DNA of 64,000 bases from Pelagicoccus sp. SDUM812005 (GTDB lineage: Bacteria > Verrucomicrobiota > Verrucomicrobiia > Opitutales > Opitutaceae). The DNA lies in contig NZ_JARXIA010000020.1 in assembly GCF_031127875.1 (NCBI RefSeq), forward strand, positions 62,001 through 126,000, in the 5' to 3' direction. Numbering within the stretch: position 1 is the first letter of the stretch; every line of letters begins with the position of its first letter. Positions 42,143 through 54,389 of the stretch are shown here, one piece after another. The translations under genes were made by a program, and so were the position numbers. The notes beneath the pieces were generated by a model. That model made no database searches, was not told the DNA's origin, and worked only from the letters and a program-made list of their open reading frames with translations.

Positions 42143-44701
42143 CTAGCCGATGGTGGCGTTTGGCTTTTTGGTGGCCGCGTTGGTGGTGTGGGCGAAGTAG
42201 TGCTGTTGGATGGCGCTGCCGAGGTCGAGCAGGTTTTTGAAGGTGTCGCCGAAGAAGTCGTGCACGCTTTTCATGCGGGCAAGCGGTTCCTGCTGCATGA
42301 GGCTTTCGGGGGTGGTGAGTCCGATGCGGCTGAAGAGCTGGAGGGAGAGGGTGTCGATGGTGTTGCGAAGGCCTTTGCTGGCGTGGGGCAGGGTGGCGAG
42401 CAGCTCTCTGAGGTTGGAAATTTGGTAGACGAGGGAGCGGGGGTTGGTGGTGTCGAAGCAGAGGACGTCGAGCACGCTTTCGGAGGACATCGTATTCAGA
42501 TAGCGGCGACGGTAGGTGATGCTGGAATCGGCCCAGTAGAGGAGTTGGGAGTCGAGGCGCTCGTCGAAGGGCTTGGCGACGGAGTAGGAGGCTTGCAGGA
42601 GGGAGGAGATGGCGAGGGCTCGCTCGATGCGGCGTCCGATCTGGAGGAAGGCCCAGCCTTGGCTGCGGGTCATGTTTTCGTAGGCGTTGCCGACGAAGAT
42701 GGAGAGGTTTTCGAGAGTGTCGTCCAGGAATATGGATACTTCGTCGTCGAAGATGCTGAGTTCCTTGGACTCGTAGCTGTCGCCGATTTCCCGGAAGGCT
42801 TGCATGCGTTTCCAGGTATCGACTGAGAGGCGTTCCTTCACCTTGGCCCCGGCGCGTTCGATGAAGTGAAGGTTGTTGATCAGACTTTCGGGATTGGCCT
42901 TGGAGAAGAGGGAGCGGGTGAGGAAGGGCTCGACGGCGGCGAACTCGAGGCGCTCGGTTTCGGGGTCGAGCAGGCTGTCGATGGATTCGTCGGGCGGGAT
43001 GATTTGCTCGAGGAAGGGGACGATGGCGCGCTGGGTTTCGCTGCCGAGCTCTTCGGTGAGGAAGTTGCAGATGGTGCGTTGCAGGCGGGCGAGGGATTCG
43101 GCTCGCTCGATGTAGCGGCCGAGCCAGTGGAGGTTGTCGGCCGTGCGGCTGGGGAGGTCGGTGTGGGTGCGGCGGACGGGGCGCTCGGTGTGGATGTGGG
43201 CGACGGCGCGTTGTCCGGCTTCGGAGTCTTGCTCGCGGATGATCCAGGCGTCCTTGCTGGCGCCGCCGCGTTGCATGGATACGTCCATGACGTCGTCGCT
43301 GGCGGGGTAGCGCACGAGGCCGCCGGGCATCATGTTCCAGCCGTTTTCGTCCGCGACCATGAAGACGCGCATGAGGAAGTGGCGGGGTTGGAGCTGGCCG
43401 TTTTCGAAGACCGGAGTGGTGGCTTGGGAGAGGATCTCCTGGCCGCAGTAGCGTTCCGGGTACTTGTTGATCTGTTCGATCAGGGCTTGCTTTTCCTTGG
43501 AGCTGAGGCGGGGCCCGAAGTGGGTGGCGCCTCCGTTTTGGCGGAAGGTCGGCTTGACGATGAGCTTGTCGAGGTTCTCCAGCACGTATTGGCGCTCGTG
43601 CTTTTGTCCGCACCACCAGGTGGCGACGGAGGGGAGCTCGAGGCTTTCGCCGAGGTAGTTGCGGCAGAACCAAGGGAGGAAGGCGAGCAGGGCTGGCGTT
43701 TCGACGAAGCCGGAACCGAGGGCGTTGACGAGGGAAACGTTTCGTTGGCGGATGGTGTTGACCAGTCCGGGGACGCCGAGCAGGGAGTCGTTGCGGAGCT
43801 CGAGGGGGTCGACCCAGGGGGAGTCGACGCGGCGCAGGAGTCCGTGCACTTGCTGCACGCCGCCGATGGTCTTCATGTAGAGGCGGTTGGAGCGTACGGT
43901 GAGGTCTTCGCCTTCGGCGAGGGTGTAGCCGAGGTTGCGCGCGAGGAAGGATTGCTCGAAGTAGGTCTCGTTTTTCGGGCCGGCGGTGAGCAGGGCGATG
44001 TTGGGCTGGTCGGAGGAGGTCGCGGCCAGCGACTCGATCTGTTGGCAGAACTTTTGGACGAAGGGCTGGAGGGAGAGGATGTCGGACTGCCAGATGGCCT
44101 TGGGGAAGATGCGGGACATCAGCATGCGGTTCTCCAGGGCGTAGCCGAGGCCGGAGGCGGCTTCGACGCGGTCGGAGAGGACCCACCAGCTGCCGTCGGG
44201 GGAGCGGGCTAGGTCGGCTGCGTAGAGCTGGATGTGGTTTTGGCGGGGGGGCAGGAGTCCGTGGCAGGGGCGGAGGAAGGCGGGATTCGAGAAGACGAGG
44301 TAGGGGTGCATCTTGCTGCCCTGCAGCATGGTCTGCCGACCGTAGACGTCTCCGAGGATGAGGTTTAGGAGGTGGGCGCGTTGGCCGAGGGAGGCCTCCA
44401 GGGACTCCATTTCCTTTTGCGGGAGGGCCAGGGGCACCATGTCCATGGACCAAGGGCGGGAGCTGGAGTCCTCTGCGTCGTAGACGTTGTAGGTGATGCC
44501 GTTGTCCCGGATGAGGCGCTCGAGCTGGCGCTCGCGTCGCTCCCAGCGGGGCTGGTTGAGGTCGCCGAGGTGCTCGGACACGCTTTGCCAATGCGGACGC
44601 GGTTGCCCCTTTTCGTCGAGAAACTCGTCGTAGGAGCCACCGGGCGAGGCGTAGCCTCCCATCCAGTTGTTGAGCAAATTTGTCTGGCCAGCGTCGGTCA
44701 T
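42143..44701 (-). CDS. Circularly permuted ATP-grasp protein fused to an alpha-E domain
   Basis: The protein has 852 residues. Residues ~1-510 are a circularly permuted ATP-grasp ligase domain (DUF407 type), with [56 protein letters not shown] and LPSVATWWCGQ. From ~515 to the end is an alpha-E helical domain (DUF403), beginning ADNLHWLGRYIERAESLARL. In the same operon these two parts also exist as separate genes (49295-50734 and 48251-49246), so this is a natural fusion of the two. The ATP-grasp part is predicted to form peptide-like bonds. The substrate is unknown. Confidence 0.9.
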   Translation of the reverse strand: MTDAGQTNLLNNWMGGYASPGGSYDEFLDEKGQPRPHWQSVSEHLGDLNQPRWERRERQLERLIRDNGITYNVYDAEDSSSRPWSMDMVPLALPQKEMESLEASLGQRAHLLNLILGDVYGRQTMLQGSKMHPYLVFSNPAFLRPCHGLLPPRQNHIQLYAADLARSPDGSWWVLSDRVEAASGLGYALENRMLMSRIFPKAIWQSDILSLQPFVQKFCQQIESLAATSSDQPNIALLTAGPKNETYFEQSFLARNLGYTLAEGEDLTVRSNRLYMKTIGGVQQVHGLLRRVDSPWVDPLELRNDSLLGVPGLVNTIRQRNVSLVNALGSGFVETPALLAFLPWFCRNYLGESLELPSVATWWCGQKHERQYVLENLDKLIVKPTFRQNGGATHFGPRLSSKEKQALIEQINKYPERYCGQEILSQATTPVFENGQLQPRHFLMRVFMVADENGWNMMPGGLVRYPASDDVMDVSMQRGGASKDAWIIREQDSEAGQRAVAHIHTERPVRRTHTDLPSRTADNLHWLGRYIERAESLARLQRTICNFLTEELGSETQRAIVPFLEQIIPPDESIDSLLDPETERLEFAAVEPFLTRSLFSKANPESLINNLHFIERAGAKVKERLSVDTWKRMQAFREIGDSYESKELSIFDDEVSIFLDDTLENLSIFVGNAYENMTRSQGWAFLQIGRRIERALAISSLLQASYSVAKPFDERLDSQLLYWADSSITYRRRYLNTMSSESVLDVLCFDTTNPRSLVYQISNLRELLATLPHASKGLRNTIDTLSLQLFSRIGLTTPESLMQQEPLARMKSVHDFFGDTFKNLLDLGSAIQQHYFAHTTNAATKKPNATIG

Positions 44702-44794
44702 CAGAGGGGTTGAGCGCTGTCTAGGCGCGTGATGACTGGAGTATTCCGAACGCTTGCAAGTGCAAGCGTGGCGATCCCCAAATCACAGTACGTC

Positions 44795-47700
44795 TTATAA
44801 CCTACGTAAATCGAGAGTGACGGGCATCTCGGGGCTCCGTTCGATGTGGCGGATCTGGATGGGGCCGGTGTTGTGGCCGAACGCGTGGAATCGCTCGGCG
44901 CGGCGGGTTTCGGCCTCGAGGGCGTTGACAGGGAAACGTTCATGGCTGCGGCCGCCGGGGTGGCTGACGAAGTAGGTGCAGCCGCCGATGGCTCGGGAGT
45001 GGTACTTGTCGACGATGTCGAAGACGAGCGGGGCGTGCACGGGAATGGTGGGGTGCAGGCAGCTGGGCGGCTGCCAGGCTCGGTAGCGGACGCCGGCGAC
45101 GTAGCTGCCTGGCTCGCCGGTGGAGGTGACGGGGAGCTCGATGCGGTTGACGGTGACGGCATAGCGGTCCGGATCGAGGCCGGTGATCTTGGCTTGCATG
45201 CGCTCGATGGAGGAGTCGACGTAGCGGGCGGTGCCGCCGCCGCCGGCTTCCTCGCCGAGGACGAGCCAAGGTTCGATGCCTTGGCGGAGCTCGATGGTCA
45301 TGCCTTCGAAGGTGGCGGTGCCGATGATGGCGAAGCGGAATTCGAAGTGGGTGGTGAACCAGTTCTCCTGGATGGGCAGGTCCGCTTCGTGGAGGGTTTG
45401 GATGACTTGCTTGAAGTCTTCCTTGACGAAGTGGGGGAGCATGAAGCGGTCGTGCAGTTTGGTGAGCCAGCGGGTGAGCGGCGCTTCGTAGGGCTTTTCC
45501 CAGAAGTGAACGATGAGGGCGCGCAGCAGGAGCTGCTGGGCGAGGCTCATCTGGGCGTGCGGTGGCATCTCGAAGCCGCGGAATTCCACGAGCCCGAGGC
45601 GGCCGGTGGCGCTGTCGGGCGAGAACATCTTGTCGATGCAGAACTCGGCCCGGTGGGTGTTGCCGGTGAGGTCGGTGAGCAGGTGGCGGAAGACGCGGTC
45701 CACGAGCCAGGGTGGGATGCTTTGCTCGCCGAGCTTGGGGATTTGCTTGAAGGCGATCTCCATCTCGTAGCAGGCGTCGGGGCGACCTTCGTCCACGCGA
45801 GGCGCTTGGGAGGTGGGGCCGATGAACAGTCCGCTGAAGAGGTAGCTGAGGGACGGGTGGTTGAGCCAGAAGCCGATGAGGGACTTGAGCACGTCGGGGC
45901 GGCGCAGGAAGGGGGAGTCGGCAGGGGTGGAGCCGCCGACTACGATGTGGTTGCCGCCGCCGGTTCCGGTATGGCGTCCGTCGAGCTGGAACTTGTCGGT
46001 GCCGAGGTTGAGCTGGCGGGCTTCCTCGTAGAGGATTTCGGTTTTGCTGACGAGTTGGTCCCAGTTCGTGGAAGGGTGGATGTTGACCTCCATGACGCCC
46101 GGGTCGGGGGTGATCTTCATGTAGTCGACGCGGGGGTCGTGCGGCGGGGTGTAGCCTTCGATGAGGACGGGCTTGTTTACCACGGTGGCGGCGTGTTCGA
46201 CGGCGGCCACGAGGTCGATGTAGTCCTCGATGGTTTCGGTGGGCGGCATGAAGACGTAGAGGCGGCCCTTGCGGCACTCGACGCAGAGGGCGGTGCGGAT
46301 GACCCAAGGAGCGGATTGTCCTTCGGCGGGAACTTGGTTTTGGGGAAGCTTCTTGAACTCCTCCTCGAAGCTCTCGGCTGCTTCTTGCTCCTCTTCGATG
46401 CGCTTGGCGATCTCGCGGGCGGCGTGGTCGTCCTCCTTGCGTTGGGGGACGATGAGGGAGCGACGGGAAGGGAGGTCGGGGTAGCGGGCGGAGGGGTCGG
46501 ACGGGTGGAGGTAAGGGTACTCCTCTTCCTTGACCCAAGGGAGGCGGTCGAGGGGGAGTCGCAGGCCGAGCGGGGAGTCGCCGGGCGTGAGGAAGAGCTG
46601 CTTGCCGCGCAGCATCCAGATGCCGCTGTGCCAGGCGCGGCCGTCCTTGTCCCAACCGCGCTGGAGGGGGAGCGCGTAGCCGACGGGGGTGTTGAGGCCG
46701 CGGTTGAAAACGTTGAGCAGGTTCTCTCGCTCCTGGGGGTCGTCGAGCTCGTTGTCGAGCGGGTTGATGTTTACGGGGAGGTTGCGTTCCTTGAGGGAGA
46801 AGGCGACGGGATCTTCGAAGGCGGGGTTGATGTATTGCTTTTCGACGCGAAGCTGGCGGGTGAGCTCTTCGATGAGTTCCTTAGCGTCCGCGTGGGTGTA
46901 TCCGTAGTCCTTGGACTCGTCTCCGAGAAACTCGTCATTTTCCCAGAGCGGTTGGCCGTCCTTTCTCCAGTAGAGGCCGAGAGCCCAGCGGGGGAGGGGC
47001 TCGCCTGGGTACCATTTGCCCTGTCCGTAGTGGAGGAGGCCTTGCGGGCCGAACTTCTTGCGCAGGCGGCGGATGAGCTTGTCGGAAAGCGGCTTCTTGG
47101 TGGGGCCGACGGCGCCGGTGTTCCATTCTTCGCCTTCCTGGTCGTAGATGGATATGAAGGTCGGCTCGCCGCCCATGCTGAGCCGCACGTCGCCGGCTTC
47201 GAGCCGTTTGTCGACGGTTTTTCCGAGGGAGAGGATAGCCTTCCATTGGGCGTCGGTGAAGGGCTTGGTGACGCGCGGGTCCTCGTGGATGCGCGTGACC
47301 GACATGGACACGTCGAATTCGGTCTTGCAGGCGGTGATGCCGCCTTCGATGGGGGCGGCCCCTTTGGCGTCGGCGGAGGTGGCGAGGGGGATGTGTCCTT
47401 CGCCGCAGAACAGGCCGCTGGTGGCGTCGAGCCCGACCCAACCAGCTCCCGGCAGGTAGACTTCGCACCAGGCGTGGAGGTCGCAGCAGTCTTCCTGCAC
47501 GCCGGCGGGAGCGTCGGGATCGACGGGCTTTTGGTCGGGCTTGAGTTGTATCGAGTAGCCGGATACGAAGCGCGCGGCGATGCCGAGCCGTCGGAAAACG
47601 TGCACGAGCAGCCAAGCGAAGTCGCGGCAGCTGCCTTTCCCTTCCTTGAGCGTCCTTTCCGGACTGTAGATGCCCGGATCCATGCGGAGGGTGTACTCGA

Positions 47701-48166
47701 GGTGAGCGTTTACCTTTTGGTTGATGTAGGCGACGAAGTCGTTGGTGTCCTTCTTGGAGACGTCGATGGAGTCGACGAAGTCCTTGAAGCGTCCGCGTAT
47801 GGGAATTTTCGAGAAGTAGGGCCGTAGTTCCTTTTTGAGTACGTTGCTGTACTCGAAGGGGTAGCTGGTCGCGCTTTCCTCGAGGAAGAAGTCGAAGGGG
47901 TTGATGGGGGCGAGGTCGACGACGAGGTCGACTTCGAGGCCGAAGGACTTGGTCGGCTCCTGAAGAAGGAGGCGGGCCACGTAGTTGCTTTGCGGGTCCT
48001 GCTGCCAGTTGACGAAGGTCTCCTCGGGGTGGACTTTCATCGAGTAGCTTACGATGCGGGAGCGGCAGTGCGGGGCGGGGCGGAGGCGCACGACTTGCGG
48101 CCCGAGGGTGGCGAAGCGGTCGTAGTTGTAGAAGGTCCGGTGGTTGAGAGCGACTTTGATGGCCAT
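44795..48166 (-). CDS. Transglutaminase fused to DUF2126, large
   Basis: The protein has 1123 residues. Residues 1-~290 form a transglutaminase unit with Cys180 (GKGSCRDFAWLLVHVFRRLG), His231 (CCDLHAWCEVYLPG) and Asp247 (WVGLDATSG). The remaining ~800 residues match the DUF2126 family. They contain GDVRLSMGGEPTFISIYDQE, YGQGKWYPGEPLPRWALGLY, HTGTGGGNHIVVGGST and a C-terminal beta region with YRAWQPPSCLHPTIPVHAPL. The His/Gly-rich middle may be a glutamine-synthetase-like ligase site, which is known for DUF2126 only by prediction. It is the central and largest member of the operon, with gaps of 84 and 93 bases to its neighbours. Confidence 0.9.
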   Translation of the reverse strand: MAIKVALNHRTFYNYDRFATLGPQVVRLRPAPHCRSRIVSYSMKVHPEETFVNWQQDPQSNYVARLLLQEPTKSFGLEVDLVVDLAPINPFDFFLEESATSYPFEYSNVLKKELRPYFSKIPIRGRFKDFVDSIDVSKKDTNDFVAYINQKVNAHLEYTLRMDPGIYSPERTLKEGKGSCRDFAWLLVHVFRRLGIAARFVSGYSIQLKPDQKPVDPDAPAGVQEDCCDLHAWCEVYLPGAGWVGLDATSGLFCGEGHIPLATSADAKGAAPIEGGITACKTEFDVSMSVTRIHEDPRVTKPFTDAQWKAILSLGKTVDKRLEAGDVRLSMGGEPTFISIYDQEGEEWNTGAVGPTKKPLSDKLIRRLRKKFGPQGLLHYGQGKWYPGEPLPRWALGLYWRKDGQPLWENDEFLGDESKDYGYTHADAKELIEELTRQLRVEKQYINPAFEDPVAFSLKERNLPVNINPLDNELDDPQERENLLNVFNRGLNTPVGYALPLQRGWDKDGRAWHSGIWMLRGKQLFLTPGDSPLGLRLPLDRLPWVKEEEYPYLHPSDPSARYPDLPSRRSLIVPQRKEDDHAAREIAKRIEEEQEAAESFEEEFKKLPQNQVPAEGQSAPWVIRTALCVECRKGRLYVFMPPTETIEDYIDLVAAVEHAATVVNKPVLIEGYTPPHDPRVDYMKITPDPGVMEVNIHPSTNWDQLVSKTEILYEEARQLNLGTDKFQLDGRHTGTGGGNHIVVGGSTPADSPFLRRPDVLKSLIGFWLNHPSLSYLFSGLFIGPTSQAPRVDEGRPDACYEMEIAFKQIPKLGEQSIPPWLVDRVFRHLLTDLTGNTHRAEFCIDKMFSPDSATGRLGLVEFRGFEMPPHAQMSLAQQLLLRALIVHFWEKPYEAPLTRWLTKLHDRFMLPHFVKEDFKQVIQTLHEADLPIQENWFTTHFEFRFAIIGTATFEGMTIELRQGIEPWLVLGEEAGGGGTARYVDSSIERMQAKITGLDPDRYAVTVNRIELPVTSTGEPGSYVAGVRYRAWQPPSCLHPTIPVHAPLVFDIVDKYHSRAIGGCTYFVSHPGGRSHERFPVNALEAETRRAERFHAFGHNTGPIQIRHIERSPEMPVTLDLRRL

Positions 48167-48250
48167 CTTGGAAAGGTGAAAGGTAGAGAGTGAGGAGTGA
48201 AGTGCGCGAGGGGAGCGGGCGGGGTTGGCTCCGGGCTGCGGACTATGAGG

Positions 48251-49246
48251 CTAGGCTTGGGATTGCTCGAGGTCTTCGGCGGGATCGACGATTTCCGAGA
48301 ACATATAGCGCTTGCTGATTTCGACCGCAATCTCGCCGAGGTCGCTTTCGATCGATTCGATGAGTTTGTGGGCTTCCTTGCCGTTCAGGTCGCTCGGGTT
48401 GGCGTAGTTGAGCTTGGCGATCAATTGGCCGAGGCGGCGTTCCGCTTCGTTGGAGAAGTGGGTGACCGGGCACTTGGAGATGGCGTGCAGGGCGAGTTGG
48501 GTGCGGGTGAGGCAGTAGAGCACGGAGCGAGGGAAGTCGCGGGAGCGCAGGAGAAAGTCGCGTACGGTGTCGCCTTCGATGTCGGCCACGTAGACGCGAC
48601 GGTAGGCTTCGTGGGCGCTGCAGCCGCGGAGGATGGCGGCCCATTGGGCGTTGTCCAGGGCGTCGTCCTTGGCGGGGGAGTCCTGCAGCATGTAACGCTT
48701 GGCGTCGAGGATGCGGCAGGTTTTGTCGGCGCGTTCGAGGTTGGCCCCGATCTTTACGAACTCGAAGCCGATTTGGTGGGGAAAGGTGGTGTCGACGAGG
48801 CCTTGGAAGAGCTGGGAGAATTCCTTGATGTGCTGGAAGAAGTCGTAGTCTGCCTCTTCGCAGACCTTTTGCGGGTCCTGGTTCTTGATCCAGAGGTAGG
48901 TGCGGTTGATGACCTCCCACATTTCGGAGGAGATCTGGTCGCGGATCATGCGGGCGTTTTCGCGGGCCGCGGAGATGCATTGGAGAACGGAGCTGGGGTT
49001 CTCGCGGTTGAAGGTGAGGAAGTCGGTGATGTTGGCGCTCGACTTGTCCTCGTAGAGCGATTCGAAGAGGGCTTGGTCTCCGAGGCTGGCGAGGATGGGG
49101 CTCCAGTTTTTGTAGGGATCCTCTTCCGGGGCGTGTTCCGATTCGAGGAGGGTTTGTAGGGTGACGTCTACGAGGCGAACGGTGTTTTCGGCCCGTTCGA
49201 TGTAGCGGGCCATCCAGAAGAGTGAGTCTGCGACGCGGCAAAGCAT
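48251..49246 (-). CDS. Alpha-E domain protein (DUF403)
   Basis: The protein has 331 residues and is entirely helical. The N-terminal signature LCRVADSLFWMARYIERAEN is diagnostic of the alpha-E family, always found with circularly permuted ATP-grasp proteins and transglutaminases. It starts 48 bases after the ATP-grasp gene. It is the stand-alone counterpart of the C-terminal half of the fusion protein at 42143-44701. The biochemical role is unknown; it may be a substrate carrier or partner. Confidence 0.92.
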   Translation of the reverse strand: MLCRVADSLFWMARYIERAENTVRLVDVTLQTLLESEHAPEEDPYKNWSPILASLGDQALFESLYEDKSSANITDFLTFNRENPSSVLQCISAARENARMIRDQISSEMWEVINRTYLWIKNQDPQKVCEEADYDFFQHIKEFSQLFQGLVDTTFPHQIGFEFVKIGANLERADKTCRILDAKRYMLQDSPAKDDALDNAQWAAILRGCSAHEAYRRVYVADIEGDTVRDFLLRSRDFPRSVLYCLTRTQLALHAISKCPVTHFSNEAERRLGQLIAKLNYANPSDLNGKEAHKLIESIESDLGEIAVEISKRYMFSEIVDPAEDLEQSQA

Positions 49247-49294
49247 GTTTTTAGAGAGTCTGAAGGTTGAGGGACTGAGGGCTGAAGGCGCGGT

Positions 49295-50734
49295 TTATTC
49301 GTCTCCGTAGAGGACCCAGGTGTCCTTGCTGCCGCCGCCTTGGGAGGAGTTAACGACCAGGGAGCCTTTCTTGAGGGCGACCCGGGTCAGGCCGCCGGGT
49401 ATGATCTGCGTCTTTTCGCCGCATATAATATAGGGGCGCAGGTCGATGTGACGTCCGCCGAATCCTTCGTCGCAATAGGTCGGGTGGCGGGAGAGCGAAA
49501 TCGGGGTCTGGGCGATGAACTCGCGGGGAGCCGCTTTGACCTTGGCCTTGAATTCTTCGACCTCCTTCTTGCTGGCGTGCGGGCCGATAAGCATACCGTA
49601 GCCGCCCGCTTCGTTGGCGGCCTTGATGACCAGCTTGTCGGCGTTCTCTAGCACGTAGTCGAGGTCGGGCTTGCGGTAGGGCAGCCAGGTTTCGACGTTG
49701 GGAAGGATGGCGTCCTCACCGAGGTAGTACTTGATCATGTCCGGGACGAAGCAGTACATGACCTTGTCGTCGGCGACGCCGGTGCCGAGGGCGTTGGCGA
49801 GGCCGATATTGCCTTTCTTGTAGGCGCGAACGAGTCCGGGAACGCCGAGGAGGGAGTCCTTGCGGAAGACTTCGGGATCGATGAAGTCGTCGTCGATGCG
49901 GCGGTAGAGCACGTCGACTTGCTTGAGGCCTTCGGTGGTGCGCATGTAGACGCAGTCGTCGGAGTCGACCATCAGGTCGCGGCCTTCCACGATTTCCACG
50001 CCCATCTGGCGGGCCAGGAAGCAGTGTTCGAAGTAGGCGGAATTGTAGACGCCCGGGGTGAGCACCGCCACGGTCGGCGAGCTTTTGCCCTGGGGGGCGA
50101 TGTACTGGAGGGCGGAGAGGAGCTTTTCCGGGTAGTCGAGGACGGAGCGTACGCCGGCCTTGGGGAAGAAGCGGGGGAAGGCCCGCTTCATGGCCTGCCG
50201 GTTCTCTATCATGTAGGAGACGCCGGAAGGGCAGCGGCCGTTGTCTTCGAGGACCAGGTAGTCTCCGTTGTCGTCTCGAATGAGGTCGGTCCCGCAGATG
50301 TGGATGTAGATGTCGCGGGGGACGTCTAGCCCGACGATCTCTTTGCGGTAGTGCTTGGAGGAATTGAGGATTTCGGCGGGAACGACGCCGTCCTTGACGA
50401 TTTTCTGCTCGTGGTAGACGTCCTGCAGGAAGAGGTTGAGGGCCTGGATGCGTTGCTCGAGGCCGCGAGCCATCTGCTTCCATTCGGTGTCCGGAATGAT
50501 GCGGGGCACCATGTCGAAGGGAAAGATGCGCTCGGTGCTTTCCTGGTTTCCGTAGACGGTGAAGGTGATGCCTTGCTGCAGGAAGGAGAGGTTTACGGCT
50601 TCTCGTTTTCGGTTGAACTCGGATTCGGTGAGTTCGCTGAAGCGGTCGACGAAGTTTTTGTAGTGCGGGCGAGGGAGTCCCTTCTCGTCGAACATTTCGT
50701 CGAAGAAGGATTCGGTGTCGTATTTGATTTGCAT
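49295..50734 (-). CDS. Circularly permuted ATP-grasp type 2 protein (DUF407)
   Basis: The protein has 479 residues and is the first gene of the operon. Family marks are [90 protein letters not shown] and the C-terminal [17 protein letters not shown]. The permuted ATP-grasp fold joins a carboxylate to an amine using ATP, and prior domain analyses predict peptide or amide synthesis for these clusters. Product and acceptor are unknown. The promoter should lie in the 560-base gap upstream. Confidence 0.92.
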   Translation of the reverse strand: MQIKYDTESFFDEMFDEKGLPRPHYKNFVDRFSELTESEFNRKREAVNLSFLQQGITFTVYGNQESTERIFPFDMVPRIIPDTEWKQMARGLEQRIQALNLFLQDVYHEQKIVKDGVVPAEILNSSKHYRKEIVGLDVPRDIYIHICGTDLIRDDNGDYLVLEDNGRCPSGVSYMIENRQAMKRAFPRFFPKAGVRSVLDYPEKLLSALQYIAPQGKSSPTVAVLTPGVYNSAYFEHCFLARQMGVEIVEGRDLMVDSDDCVYMRTTEGLKQVDVLYRRIDDDFIDPEVFRKDSLLGVPGLVRAYKKGNIGLANALGTGVADDKVMYCFVPDMIKYYLGEDAILPNVETWLPYRKPDLDYVLENADKLVIKAANEAGGYGMLIGPHASKKEVEEFKAKVKAAPREFIAQTPISLSRHPTYCDEGFGGRHIDLRPYIICGEKTQIIPGGLTRVALKKGSLVVNSSQGGGSKDTWVLYGDE

Positions 50735-51297
50735 TAAGAGGAAGCGAACTGGGGGTTAGTCAGTGCGGTCTTCGCGGGCCGGAAGGGCGGTCACTTTGAC
50801 AGCGAGTTCGTGTTAGCACCCGCTGCGCCAGCGCGGTGAAAGTTCGCGGATCGATTCGTAATCTGCATCGCTGCGTTCAAAGTTGATCGAGAAGTGTTGG
50901 ATATTGAAAGGCGCCCGCCGGGGCTGCTGTCCTCCATGAGGCCGCGCCGTAGAGAAAGCGAACCTTGTTTATTAATATTAGAGCGCGAATCCTGGGCGCG
51001 AACGCCGCGGGCCTTCGAGCTTCGGGGGAGCGGGGCGATGTAGATGCCGGATTTCTCGGCTTTTGCTTTCTTTGTGCTTGATGCGAGAGCTGTGGCGCCC
51101 CAAACCCTTCCTCCTTCAAAATTTCCCATCACATAGGAGGCTCCAAAAGGGCTTTCCGCCCAAATTAACGTGTAGGAAAAGGACAGATTCAGCCGGTGAA
51201 CGGGCTGGTTCTGTTTTTTGTTCTATTTCGGCGAGAAAATACTTGCCGAAGCACCTTCAAACGATACGTTCACGCTCTTTTCTCAAAATTTCACACC
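50735..51297. other. 563-base intergenic region between the ATP-grasp operon and rpsL
   Basis: These are divergent operons, so promoters for both must be here. No credible protein gene is seen; the short open frames on both strands lack ribosome sites and typical composition. An A/T-rich patch (TTTATTAATATTAG, about 50968-50981) may be part of a promoter. A terminator-like hairpin on the + strand lies at 51183-51219. No RNA gene that I know was recognised. Confidence 0.6.
51183..51219 (+). terminator. Terminator-like hairpin in the rpsL leader
   Basis: ACAGA-x-TCAGCC pairs with GGCTGG-x-TCTGT (11 pairs, one mismatch, loop about 8) and runs straight into six T. It points toward rpsL, about 80 bases before its start, yet no + strand gene lies upstream. 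It could attenuate the str operon or end a short leader RNA. Confidence 0.65.
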
Positions 51298-51678
51298 ATG
51301 CCTACTATTAACCAGTTAGTCCGATTGGGCCGCAAAGTGATCAAGGCCAAGTCCAAGTCACGTGCCCTCGAAGCAAATCCGTTCCGCCGCGGTGTGTGCG
51401 TACAAGTCATGACTCGTACGCCTAAGAAGCCAAACTCGGCTATCCGTAAGGTCGCGAAGGTACGCCTAACCAATGGTTACGAAGTGATCGCTTACATTCC
51501 TGACGAAGGTCACAACCTTCAGGAGCACAGCATCGTTCTCGTGCGTGGTGGTCGTGTTAAGGACCTTCCAGGTGTTCGTTACCACATCGTTCGTGGAACG
51601 CTCGACGCGCAGGGTGTCGACAAGCGTCGCCGCAGCCGCTCCAAGTACGGCGTAAAGCGTCCTAAGGAAAAGAAGTAA
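51298..51678 (+). CDS. rpsL: 30S ribosomal protein S12
   Basis: The protein has 126 residues from ATG 51298 ([15 protein letters not shown]). It is part of the decoding centre. The streptomycin loop [17 protein letters not shown] has the wild-type lysines, and the second loop reads [20 protein letters not shown]. It is the first gene of the str-S10-spc run. A longer open frame exists upstream but has no support. Confidence 0.97.
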   Translation: MPTINQLVRLGRKVIKAKSKSRALEANPFRRGVCVQVMTRTPKKPNSAIRKVAKVRLTNGYEVIAYIPDEGHNLQEHSIVLVRGGRVKDLPGVRYHIVRGTLDAQGVDKRRRSRSKYGVKRPKEKK

Positions 51679-51698
51679 TCATCTAATTTTATAAGACC

Positions 51699-52172
51699 AT
51701 GTCACGTCGCAGAAGAGCTACTAAAAGACCAGCAAAGCCAGACGCCCGCTACGGCAGCGTACTCGTAGGTCGCCTCGTCAACACCGTCATGCGTGATGGT
51801 AAGAAGACTGTCGCTGAGCGTATCGTCTACTCCGCATTCGAAAAGGTTGCCGAGAAGCTCGGTAAGGGTGATCCGATCGACCTCCTGCTTGGAGCTCTCG
51901 AAAACGCTCGTCCTCGCCTCGAAGTGAAGAGCCGCCGCGTTGGTGGCGCCACTTACCAGGTTCCTGTTGAGATCTCTTACGATCGCCAGGAGTCGCTCGC
52001 ATTCCGTTGGATCGTTAATGCAGCTGCTGGTCGTCGTGGTCTTCCTATGAAGGACGCTCTCGCATCCGAGATCGTGGACGCGTACAACAACACCGGTTCC
52101 GTTGTTAAGAAGAAGGAAGACACGCACAAGATGGCTCAGTCCAACCGTGCCTTCGCTCACCTTCGCTGGTAA
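51699..52172 (+). CDS. rpsG: 30S ribosomal protein S7
   Basis: The protein has 157 residues. It nucleates assembly of the 30S head and contacts the exit-site tRNA. The sequence [16 protein letters not shown] and the C-terminal [20 protein letters not shown] are family hallmarks. It is 20 bases after rpsL. Confidence 0.97.
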   Translation: MSRRRRATKRPAKPDARYGSVLVGRLVNTVMRDGKKTVAERIVYSAFEKVAEKLGKGDPIDLLLGALENARPRLEVKSRRVGGATYQVPVEISYDRQESLAFRWIVNAAAGRRGLPMKDALASEIVDAYNNTGSVVKKKEDTHKMAQSNRAFAHLRW

Positions 52173-52217
52173 TCATCTCCTAACCCTCCGCAGCTTCGCC
52201 TGTTTTGTTCTTTGTAA

Positions 52218-54359
<2,142 letters not shown>

Positions 54360-54389
54360 ACGCCACCGTAACTTTTCTACCGAACAATC

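Noticed and set aside
44846-47827. A 993-codon open frame on the plus strand
   Set aside because: It is the antisense shadow of the transglutaminase-DUF2126 gene; the Glu/Gly/Val-rich composition and lack of motifs argue against a real protein.
50791-51132. A 113-codon minus-strand open frame upstream of rpsL, and an overlapping plus frame at 51063-51311
   Set aside because: Neither has a good ribosome site; the plus frame runs into rpsL out of frame and the minus frame has no recognisable pattern. Low-level possibility only.
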